From contig JAFXZO010000046.1 in assembly GCA_017541205.1 (NCBI GenBank), positions 1 to 32,044 of the forward strand: a DNA stretch of 32,044 nt, written 5' to 3'. The position numbers and the translations under genes are program-made. The DNA comes from Clostridia bacterium. Lineage in GTDB: Bacteria > Bacillota > Clostridia > Christensenellales > Aristaeellaceae. Under the pieces are notes generated by a model. The model was not told where the DNA came from and did no database searches. It saw only the letters and a program-made list of their open reading frames with translations. Positions 18,616 through 24,901 of the stretch are shown one piece after another. Numbering within the stretch: position 1 is the stretch's first letter; each line of letters starts with the position of its first letter.

Positions 18616-19101
18616 ATGCATTCAGACCAAATCAGGCCGGCCTGTGAAAGCGACATTCCCGCTATCCTGGATCTGCTGGTGCAGGTGGACATGGTGCATC
18701 ACGGCATTCGGCCCGACCTGTTCAACGGCCCGGCCACCAAGTACACCGCTGAACAATTAAAGGCCGTGCTGCAAGACCCCGCCTCCCCCGTCTTCGTCTG
18801 CTGCGGCCCGGACGGCCGCGCGCTTGCCCACATTTTTTGCCAGTTTCAGCAGCATCAGGGCGGCGGCGTGATGACGGATATCAAAACCCTGTACATCGAC
18901 GATCTGTGCGTGGACGAAAAACACCGCGGCACGGACCGGCACATCGCGGATCGGCTGTTTGATTACGCGGTGGATTTCGCCCGGAAAAACGGCTGCTATA
19001 ACGTGACGCTCAACGTCTGGGCCGGGAACGACCGCGCCCTGCGCTTCTATCGGCGCCAGGGCATGCAGCCGCAGAAATACGGGCTGGAAATCATACTGTG
19101 A
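18616..19101 (+). CDS. GNAT family N-acetyltransferase
   Basis: This 161-residue protein is a GNAT acetyltransferase; its substrate is unknown. The family's core is seen as LYIDDLCVDEKHRG (about 92-105), then a helix, and LNVWAGNDRALRFYRRQGM (about 134-152), the C-terminal signature. The acetyl-CoA pyrophosphate loop is unusual: after HRG it reads TDRHIADRL, where relatives have something like RGKHIG, so the second glycine is missing. AGGAG lies 5 nt before the ATG. It closes the hslV operon and is followed by a strong terminator. Confidence 0.85.
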   Translation: MHSDQIRPACESDIPAILDLLVQVDMVHHGIRPDLFNGPATKYTAEQLKAVLQDPASPVFVCCGPDGRALAHIFCQFQQHQGGGVMTDIKTLYIDDLCVDEKHRGTDRHIADRLFDYAVDFARKNGCYNVTLNVWAGNDRALRFYRRQGMQPQKYGLEIIL

Positions 19102-19124
19102 CGCATGAACATACCTGCAAAATG

Positions 19125-19152
19125 AGCCGGGAGCGGATATCCCGGCTTTTTT
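19125..19152 (+). terminator. Rho-independent terminator after the GNAT gene
   Basis: The stem GCCGGGA (19126-19132) pairs perfectly with TCCCGGC (19140-19146) around a 7-nt loop, extended by an A-T pair, and runs into TTTTTT. Confidence 0.92.
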
Positions 19153-19170
19153 CGTACCATTGTATTTTTT

Positions 19171-19218
19171 CTGTATACCGCTTTACAAAGCAGTATACAG
19201 TAGTATAATTGTATACAT
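19171..19218. promoter_or_regulatory. Three GTATAC operator boxes on the Re-citrate synthase promoter
   Basis: CTGTATACCG (19171-19180), CAGTATACAG (19191-19200) and TTGTATACAT (19209-19218) each centre on GTATAC, at intervals of 20 and 18 bp, about two helical turns. The first lies just before the -35, the second inside the spacer and the third overlaps the end of the -10 and the start region. GTATAC-centred palindromes are typical of FadR-type GntR operators (for example UxuR/ExuR). The GntR gene at 20792 is the obvious candidate to bind here; that link is inference. Confidence 0.7.
19182..19209 (+). promoter_or_regulatory. Promoter of the citrate/isocitrate operon
   Basis: TTTACA (19182-19187) and a perfect TATAAT (19204-19209) are separated by 16 bp. 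The start should fall near 19216, inside the third GTATAC box, so a bound repressor would block it. Confidence 0.8.
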
Positions 19219-19243
19219 AAATCCAGAGAGGAGTACGTGCTTT

Positions 19244-20620
19244 ATGCTGGAAATTTCCCCGAAAACAAACCTGCTGGAGCAAAAAAACTATCGCTACGCA
19301 TTGCAGGATATCGCCGAGCCGAACCTGTACCGGGATATTTATGATTATGAAAGCGTGCCCAAGGTGCCCTTTAACCATCGCCGCGTTCCCATGGGGATGC
19401 CGGAAGAAATCTGGATTTCGGACACCTCCTTTCGCGATGGCCAGCAGTCCGTCGATCCCTATACGGTGGATCAGATCGTGGAGCTGTATCGGCTGATGAG
19501 CAAACTGGGCGGCCCTTACGGCATTATCCGCCAGACCGAGTTTTTCATTTACAGCAAAAAGGACCGCGAGGCCGTCGCCCGCTGCCAGGAGCTGGGCCTC
19601 AAATTTCCCGAAATCACCACCTGGATCCGCGCCACCAAGGAGGATTTCCAATTGGTCAAGGACCTGGGCATCCGGGAAACGGGCATCCTGGTCTCGTGCA
19701 GCGATTATCACATCTTCAAAAAGATGAAGCTGACCCGCAGCCAGGCCATGAAAAAATACCTGGATACCGTCAGCGAAGCCTTTGAAGCGGGCGTGATGCC
19801 CCGGTGCCATTTGGAAGACATCACGCGCGCGGACTTTTACGGGTTCGTGGTGCCCTTCGTGAACGAGCTGATCAAGATGAGCCAGGACGCGGGCATCCCC
19901 GTGCGCATCCGCGCGTGCGATACGATGGGCTACGGCGTGCCCTATCCCGAGGTGGCGCTGCCCCGCAGCGTGCCGGGCATCGTATACGGCCTGCAGCACT
20001 ATTCCGACGTGCAGAGCGAATACCTCGAATGGCACGGCCACAACGATTTCTACAAAGCGGTCTCCAACGCCTCGACTGCCTGGCTGTACGGGGCCAGCGC
20101 GGTCAATTGCTCGCTCCTGGGCATCGGCGAACGCACGGGCAACATCCCGCTGGAAGCGATGGTGTTTGAATACGCTTCGCTGCGCGGCTCCCTGGACGGG
20201 ATGGATCCCACGGTGATCACCGAGATCGCCAATTACTTCAAGCGCGAAATCGGATACAGCATCCCGCCCATGACGCCCTTCGTCGGCCGCAACTTCAACG
20301 TGACCAGGGCCGGCATCCACGCGGACGGCCTGCTCAAGGACGAAGAAATCTACAACATCTTTAACACCAAGCGCTTGCTGAACCGCCCCGCCTCCGTGCT
20401 GATTTCCAAGACGTCGGGCCTGGCCGGGATCGCCTACTGGATCAATGAAAACTATCAGCTGCCCGCCAACGAGGCCATTTCCAAGCAGGACCCGCTGGTG
20501 CTCGCGCTCAAAGAGTGGATCGACGAGCAGTTTGACGCGGGCCGGCAGGCGGCGCTGAGCAACAACGAAATGGAACTGAAAATCGAACAGCTGACGAATG
20601 GCAGGCTGGCGAGGCTGTAA
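19244..20620 (+). CDS. Probable Re-citrate synthase (isopropylmalate/homocitrate synthase superfamily)
   Basis: The 458-residue protein belongs to the DRE-TIM metallolyase superfamily. Its pattern closely recalls the Clostridium kluyveri Re-citrate synthase, which condenses oxaloacetate and acetyl-CoA with Re stereochemistry and is unrelated to ordinary citrate synthase. Seen are an N-terminal EPNLYRDIYDYESVP segment, DTSFRDGQQS (60-69) with the metal-binding D65, HLEDITRADFYGFV, RACDTMGYGVPYPEVALPRS, and the HGHND metal ligands H264 and H266. A TPFVGRNFNVTRAGIHADG block follows. The neighbouring isocitrate dehydrogenase supports a citrate-to-2-oxoglutarate role over isopropylmalate synthesis. 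AGAGGAG lies 10 nt before the ATG at 19244; the frame is open from 19160, but that stretch covers the promoter. Homocitrate or other 2-acyl-malate synthesis remains possible. Confidence 0.75.
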   Translation: MLEISPKTNLLEQKNYRYALQDIAEPNLYRDIYDYESVPKVPFNHRRVPMGMPEEIWISDTSFRDGQQSVDPYTVDQIVELYRLMSKLGGPYGIIRQTEFFIYSKKDREAVARCQELGLKFPEITTWIRATKEDFQLVKDLGIRETGILVSCSDYHIFKKMKLTRSQAMKKYLDTVSEAFEAGVMPRCHLEDITRADFYGFVVPFVNELIKMSQDAGIPVRIRACDTMGYGVPYPEVALPRSVPGIVYGLQHYSDVQSEYLEWHGHNDFYKAVSNASTAWLYGASAVNCSLLGIGERTGNIPLEAMVFEYASLRGSLDGMDPTVITEIANYFKREIGYSIPPMTPFVGRNFNVTRAGIHADGLLKDEEIYNIFNTKRLLNRPASVLISKTSGLAGIAYWINENYQLPANEAISKQDPLVLALKEWIDEQFDAGRQAALSNNEMELKIEQLTNGRLARL

Positions 20621-20636
20621 AATAAGAGCAGATGAA

Positions 20637-20674
20637 AAGGAGGAGCGCGGGCAAGCGAAGCGCTCACCGTGCGA
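20637..20674. repeat. 38-bp direct repeat, copy 1
   Basis: This copy matches 20733-20770 in 36 of 38 positions (CA against GG at one dinucleotide). Each copy starts with AAGGAGGAGC, contains a small hairpin AGCGC...GCGCT and ends CCGTGCGA. It begins 16 bp after the citrate synthase stop. It also lies in a short Arg/Lys-rich open frame (20632-20718, 28 codons) with a weak ribosome binding site. Confidence 0.85.
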
Positions 20675-20680
20675 TCAGGA

Positions 20681-20706
20681 GCATACCTCTCCCCGTTGAG
20701 GTATGC
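20681..20706. repeat. Perfect hairpin between the two direct repeats
   Basis: GCATACCTC (20681-20689) pairs perfectly with GAGGTATGC (20698-20706) around an 8-nt loop. No T run follows, so it is not a standard terminator. It may shape or stabilise the mRNA between the first two genes of the operon. Confidence 0.7.
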
Positions 20707-20732
20707 GACGCGGTATAAATGAAGTTTTTAGG

Positions 20733-20770
20733 AAGGAGGAGCGCGGGCAAGCGAAGCGCTGGCCGTGCGA
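20733..20770. repeat. 38-bp direct repeat, copy 2
   Basis: Second copy of the repeat at 20637, 96 bp further on and ending 21 bp before the gntR start. It lies in a second tiny open frame (20719-20775) whose ATG directly follows the stop of the first, and both would encode RRSAGKRSA. A dispersed intergenic repeat is more likely than two real peptides. Confidence 0.85.
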
Positions 20771-20791
20771 AGTAACTATATGGAGCATAAA

Positions 20792-21427
20792 ATGATTTCC
20801 ATTGCCGATCAGGTGTTTGAAGAACTGGAGAGGGAGATCCTGTCCGGCTCGTTTGAACGCGGAGAGATCCTGACCGAGCTCAAGCTCAGCGAACGCCTGG
20901 GCGTCAGCCGCACCCCCATCCGCGAAGCGCTGCGCCGCCTGGAGCAGGAGCGCATCATCGAGCCCACCAGCAAAGGCGTGCGCGTGATCGGCATCACCCG
21001 GAGCGATATCGCCGATATCTGCGAGATCCGGCTGCGTCTGGAAGGCCTGGCCGCCCGCTGGGCCGCGGAACGGGCTGACGAAGCGGGCATTCAGACGCTT
21101 CGGGAAACCCTGGAATTGCAGGAATTCTACACCCTAAAGCAGGACCCGGAAAGCATCAAGAACGCGGACAGCCGCTTCCACCAAGCCATTTACGCGCTGT
21201 GCGGCAGCCATTCCATGCAGGATACGCTCGATCCCCTGCACCGTAAGCTGCTCAAATACCGCCGCGTATCCGTATCCAAAACCAGCCGCGCGCAGCTTTC
21301 GCTCAAAGAGCACCAGGCCATTTTCGAGGCCATTGCCGCCCATGACGGCGAAAAAGCGGAAAAGCTGAGCATTCAGCACGTGAAAAACGCGCGGGACAGC
21401 ATCCTGCAAAGGGGCATCATCGCGTAA
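20792..21427 (+). CDS. GntR family transcriptional regulator, FCD (FadR) subgroup
   Basis: The 211-residue protein has an N-terminal winged helix-turn-helix (about 1-70) with the GntR signature LKLSERLGVSRTPIREALRR (30-49). The C-terminal all-helical FCD domain has candidate metal ligands in ADSRFHQAIY, KEHQAIFEAI and SIQHVKNA, a pattern of FCD members that bind small carboxylates through a metal. The ATG at 20792 has GGAG 6 nt upstream; the earlier GTG (20765) and ATG (20780) have none, and the GTG lies inside the direct repeat. It sits between the citrate synthase and isocitrate dehydrogenase genes, so it probably represses this operon in response to citrate or a related acid through the GTATAC boxes. 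Confidence 0.88.
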   Translation: MISIADQVFEELEREILSGSFERGEILTELKLSERLGVSRTPIREALRRLEQERIIEPTSKGVRVIGITRSDIADICEIRLRLEGLAARWAAERADEAGIQTLRETLELQEFYTLKQDPESIKNADSRFHQAIYALCGSHSMQDTLDPLHRKLLKYRRVSVSKTSRAQLSLKEHQAIFEAIAAHDGEKAEKLSIQHVKNARDSILQRGIIA

Positions 21428-21477
21428 GACAGGCCATTGCCCAAATAATCATTGCAGCCCCTCTGCTTTCCGGAACG

Positions 21478-21543
21478 ATGACGCCGCTCACGGAAAGGCA
21501 AATCGCCATCCTGCGCGCGGGCGGACTGCTGAATTTTATATGA
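21478..21543 (+). pseudogene. Relic of an aconitase 3' end
   Basis: In the 129-bp gap between gntR and the isocitrate dehydrogenase gene, one frame reads PLTERQIAILRAGGLLNFI and stops with TGA at 21541-21543, which runs into the next gene's AAGGAGG. I recall C-termini of aconitate hydratases ending in a similar LT-x-RQ-x-x-I-x-x-AGGLLN pattern. Aconitase is the step between the two flanking enzymes. The frame differs from gntR, and upstream of about 21463 no further likeness is clear. The simplest reading is that an aconitase gene stood here and was deleted except for its last 20 or so codons. The short length makes this moderately certain. Confidence 0.55.
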
Positions 21544-21556
21544 AGGAGGAAAACCT

Positions 21557-22681
21557 ATGTACCAGGAAGCCATTGAACAAGCGGTAGCGCACTATCGGGA
21601 GCTGCTTTTATCCCAGGTGGACCGCGCGGAAAAAATGAACAATGCCCAGGCCCCGGAAAAGAAAGACAAGACCGTGATCGGCATCGTTGGCGGCGACGGC
21701 ATCGGCCCCATCATCGTCGCGCAGGCCCAGCGAGCCCTGGAAGCCTTATTGCAGGATGAAATCAAAGCCGGCAAGATCGAACTGCGCAGCATCGAAGGCC
21801 TGACCCTCGAAAACCGCATGGCCGTCGGAAAGGCCGTGCCGGACGACGTGCTGGCCGCCATCAAGGAATGCGACGTGCTCCTCAAAGGCCCGACCACCAC
21901 CCCCTCCGGCGGCACCATGGAAAGCGCGAACGTGACCCTGCGCCGCGAGCTGGACCTCTACGCCAACATCCGCCCCGCATGCGTTCCCGAAGAAGGCATC
22001 GACTGGATGTTCTTCCGCGAGAACACCGAGGGCGAATATACCCTGGGCAGCAAGGGCATTGAACTGCCCGGCCTGCTCACGATGGATTTCAAGGTGACGA
22101 CCGTGGCCGGTACCCGCCGCATCGCGCGCGCCGCGTTTGAATTTGCCAAAAAGAACGGCAAAACGCATCTTTCCGTCGTGACCAAATCCAACATCATGAA
22201 AAAAACCGACGGCATGTTCTCCGCGATCTGCCACGAAGTCGCCCAGGATTATCCGGACATCCAGGTGGACGAATACTTTATTGACATCATGAGCGCGAAC
22301 CTGCTTAAGCCTTCCCTGCGCAGCACCTTCCAGGTGATCCTGCTGCCGAACCTGTACGGCGATATCATCACCGACGAGGCGGCCCAGATCCAGGGCGGCG
22401 TCGGCACCGCGGGCAGCGCCAACACCGGCGACCGCTACGCCATGTTCGAGGCCATCCACGGCTCCGCGCCCCGCGTGATCGCGCGCGGCATGGGCGATTA
22501 CGCCAATCCCGAATCCATCATGCGCGCCGCCGTGATGCTGCTCCAGCACATCGGCATGCCGGATAAAGCGGCGAGGCTGGCCGCGGCCATCGACCAAGCA
22601 AACGTCAACGCCCCCATTACCGGCACCCGCGAGGGCTGCACCTGCGCCCAGTTTGGCGACGCGGTGATCGCCGCGCTGTGA
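21557..22681 (+). CDS. icd: Isocitrate dehydrogenase (isocitrate/isopropylmalate dehydrogenase family)
   Basis: This 374-residue enzyme should oxidise isocitrate to 2-oxoglutarate and CO2. It has an N-terminal helical extension of about 40 residues, then GIVGGDGIGP. The substrate segment SANVTLRRELDLYANIRP (123-140) carries the Ser and Asn typical of isocitrate rather than isopropylmalate enzymes. Metal-binding aspartates are in the NLYGDIITDEAAQ block. The coenzyme segment reads HGSAPRV (301-307); NADP enzymes usually have Lys-Tyr and NAD enzymes Asp-Ile after the Pro, so cofactor choice is unclear. AAGGAGG lies 7 nt before the ATG. Other beta-decarboxylating dehydrogenase substrates cannot be excluded. 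Confidence 0.82.
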   Translation: MYQEAIEQAVAHYRELLLSQVDRAEKMNNAQAPEKKDKTVIGIVGGDGIGPIIVAQAQRALEALLQDEIKAGKIELRSIEGLTLENRMAVGKAVPDDVLAAIKECDVLLKGPTTTPSGGTMESANVTLRRELDLYANIRPACVPEEGIDWMFFRENTEGEYTLGSKGIELPGLLTMDFKVTTVAGTRRIARAAFEFAKKNGKTHLSVVTKSNIMKKTDGMFSAICHEVAQDYPDIQVDEYFIDIMSANLLKPSLRSTFQVILLPNLYGDIITDEAAQIQGGVGTAGSANTGDRYAMFEAIHGSAPRVIARGMGDYANPESIMRAAVMLLQHIGMPDKAARLAAAIDQANVNAPITGTREGCTCAQFGDAVIAAL

Positions 22682-22698
22682 ACGAAACAAGCATAGAA

Positions 22699-22738
22699 AA
22701 AAGGAACCAGATGATGTGGAGCATGTCTGGTTCCTTTT
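22699..22738. terminator. Bidirectional terminator between convergent genes
   Basis: A perfect 13-bp stem, AAAAGGAACCAGA (22699-22711) with TCTGGTTCCTTTT (22726-22738), surrounds a 14-nt loop. The A and T runs at its ends serve both directions: isocitrate dehydrogenase from the left and the phosphoribosyltransferase from the right. Confidence 0.92.
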
Positions 22739-22752
22739 CATATGCAGGCTGT

Positions 22753-23313
22753 TTATTCCTTGATCGTGCCGTCGGGGTTGAACAGCGGCAGCTTTTCCAG
22801 ATAGATGATATCCCCGCGCTCGGTGGCGTCGCCTTCGGCGAGGATCGCCATCCTGCCGACGATGTTGCCGCCTGCCTGGGTGACCAGTTCTTCCACGGCC
22901 CGGAGGCTTTCACCGGTGGAAATCACGTCGTCCACGATCAAAACGCGCTTGCCGCGCATGAAATCGGCGTCGTCCTGATCGATGCAGAGCATCTGCTCCT
23001 TCGCGGTGGTGATGGAACGCACCTTCACGGAAAAGACGTTCTTCATGTACAGCTTCGGCGATTTGCGGGCGATCAGGTAGCGGTTGGTGCCCGCCTGGCG
23101 CGCCATTTCATAGCCCAGCGGAATGCCCTTGGATTCCGCTGTAATCAGCACATCGTATTCCGGGGCGCGTTTGAGCAGCTCCCGGGCGCTCGCGACGGTC
23201 AATTCCACATCGCCAAAGATAACGAACGCGCCGATATACAATTCGTCATTCACGCGGCAAAGGGGCAAATCGCGCTCCAAGCCGGCCACTTTCATGCGGT
23301 ATGTTAAGCTCAT
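22753..23313 (-). CDS. Purine-type phosphoribosyltransferase (Apt-like)
   Basis: This 186-residue protein has the type I phosphoribosyltransferase fold. The PRPP loop is VLIVDDVISTGES with D128 and D129, and an earlier LITAESKGIPLGYEMAR segment is typical of adenine or xanthine phosphoribosyltransferases (COG0503). It probably salvages a purine base with PRPP, but the base is not readable, and a regulatory PurR-like role is possible. The ATG at 23313 has GAGGAAG about 9 nt upstream. It has its own promoter within the end of glpK and ends at a bidirectional terminator. Confidence 0.8.
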   Translation of the reverse strand: MSLTYRMKVAGLERDLPLCRVNDELYIGAFVIFGDVELTVASARELLKRAPEYDVLITAESKGIPLGYEMARQAGTNRYLIARKSPKLYMKNVFSVKVRSITTAKEQMLCIDQDDADFMRGKRVLIVDDVISTGESLRAVEELVTQAGGNIVGRMAILAEGDATERGDIIYLEKLPLFNPDGTIKE

Positions 23314-23363
23314 GCTGATACGCTTCCTCTCATCGAATTTATCGGATGAATCAGATACGGTTT

Positions 23364-23393
23364 ATTGTACCAGGATCGGGGGCGGTTTGTCAA
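23364..23393 (-). promoter_or_regulatory. Promoter of the phosphoribosyltransferase, overlapping the glpK stop
   Basis: On the minus strand TTGACA (23388-23393) and TACAAT (23364-23369) are 18 bp apart. The TGA inside TTGACA is the glpK stop codon. Transcription should begin about 45 bp before the phosphoribosyltransferase start. Confidence 0.8.
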
Positions 23394-24901
23394 TCGCTGT
23401 TTTTTTGCATATCCGCCCAATATATCGCGCCGGCCACCGCGTTTTTCCAGCCGGAAAGGAGGGCTTTCCGCCTGTTTTCGTCCATCTGCGGCTGAAACGA
23501 ATCCATGACGTGCCAGCCCCGCGCCGTATCTTTGAGGGTCGGATAGATACCGACGGCCAGCCCGGCCAGCAGCGCCGCGCCCAGGGCCGTGGTTTCAAGC
23601 ACCGCGGGGCGCTGAACCGGCACGTTCATCAGATCCGCCTGGAACTGCATGAGCAGCTTATTCGCGCTCGCGCCGCCGTCCACGCGGAGCGCCGCGCTCT
23701 TGGCCCCGCAATCCAGGGCCATGGCGTTAAACAGATCGTTGCTCTGATATGCGATGCTTTCCAGCGCCGCGCGCACGATATGCGCCCGGCCCGTGCCCCG
23801 CGTCATGCCCACCAGCGTGCCGCGCGTATACATGTTCCAATACGGCGCGCCAAGGCCCGTGAATGCGGGCACCAGGTATACCCCGCCGGTATCCGGCACG
23901 GACGCGGCCACGGGCTCGCTCTCCTGGGCGGAAGAAATCAAATGCATTTCATCCCGCAGCCACTGGATGGCCGCCCCGCCCATGAACACGCTGCCTTCAA
24001 ACGCATAGGTCGGCTTGCCGTTCAGGCGCCAGGCCATGGTGCTGAGCAAGCCGCACTTGGACAGGCGGAATTCATCGCCCGCGTTCATCAGCATAAAGCA
24101 GCCGGTGCCATAGGTATTTTTCACATCTCCGGGCGAGAAGCACGCCTGGCCGAACAGCGCCGCGTGCTGGTCGCCGACCAGGGAGGCGACGGGAATGCGC
24201 TCGCCGAGCAGGTCTTCCCGCAGCATCCCGACCACCTGCGCCGTGTCCACCACCGCGGGCAGGATCTGGCGCGGGATATCGAGGATGGAAAGAAGCTCCT
24301 CATCCCATTCCTGGGTATGCAGATTGAACAGCATGGTCCGCCCCGCGTTGGTGGCGTCAGTCACGTGCGGATGGCCCTCCACCAGATGCCAGGCCAGGAA
24401 GGAATCCGCCGTGCCGAAGCAGATTTCCCCCTTCCTCGCGCGGTCCCGAAGGTTCAGCGTATCCAGCAGCCATTTGATCTTGCTGCCGGAAAAATACGCG
24501 TCCGGAACCAGGCCCGTCTTTTCCCGGATCAAACCGGCCCTGCCGTCCCGGATCAGTTGCTCGATGATCGGCGCGGTGCGGCGGCATTGCCACACGATCG
24601 CGTTATGCAGGCAGGCGCCGGTTTCGCGGTCCCACAAAAAGGTGGTTTCCCGCTGGTTGGTAATGCCGACCGCCGCGATTTCCTTGGGATCGATCTCCGC
24701 TTTGCGGACAGCCCCGCGCAGGGCTTCGATCTGGGTGGAAAGGATATCCGCCGGGTCATGCTCCACCCAGCCGGGATGCGGATAATGCTGCGGAAATTCC
24801 TGGGCGACGGCAGCAACGATATGGCCCTCCAGCGTGAAAACGACGGCGCGGGAGCTGGTCGTTCCCTGGTCGAGGGCCACAAGATAGCGTTTGTTCATCA
24901 T
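23390..24901 (-). CDS. glpK: Glycerol kinase
   Basis: Glycerol kinase makes glycerol 3-phosphate from glycerol and ATP. The 503-residue FGGY-family protein has DQGTTSSRAVVF (11-22), TNQRETTFLWDRETG, VGDQHAALFGQACF, NTYGTGCFMLMN and the C-terminal VDGGASANKLLMQFQ block. In many Bacillota a histidine in a YHFYG segment is phosphorylated by HPr of the PTS; here the matching region reads LREDLLGERIP with R228-D230, so that control is probably absent. The start overlaps the stop of the HD-GYP gene as ATGA. No glpF, glpD or glpO is in the window. Confidence 0.96.
   Translation of the reverse strand: MMNKRYLVALDQGTTSSRAVVFTLEGHIVAAVAQEFPQHYPHPGWVEHDPADILSTQIEALRGAVRKAEIDPKEIAAVGITNQRETTFLWDRETGACLHNAIVWQCRRTAPIIEQLIRDGRAGLIREKTGLVPDAYFSGSKIKWLLDTLNLRDRARKGEICFGTADSFLAWHLVEGHPHVTDATNAGRTMLFNLHTQEWDEELLSILDIPRQILPAVVDTAQVVGMLREDLLGERIPVASLVGDQHAALFGQACFSPGDVKNTYGTGCFMLMNAGDEFRLSKCGLLSTMAWRLNGKPTYAFEGSVFMGGAAIQWLRDEMHLISSAQESEPVAASVPDTGGVYLVPAFTGLGAPYWNMYTRGTLVGMTRGTGRAHIVRAALESIAYQSNDLFNAMALDCGAKSAALRVDGGASANKLLMQFQADLMNVPVQRPAVLETTALGAALLAGLAVGIYPTLKDTARGWHVMDSFQPQMDENRRKALLSGWKNAVAGAIYWADMQKNSD

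Noticed and set aside
23874-23881. A GTATAC sequence inside glpK as another GntR operator
   Set aside because: It is single, inside a coding region and lacks the flanking TG/CA symmetry of the promoter boxes.
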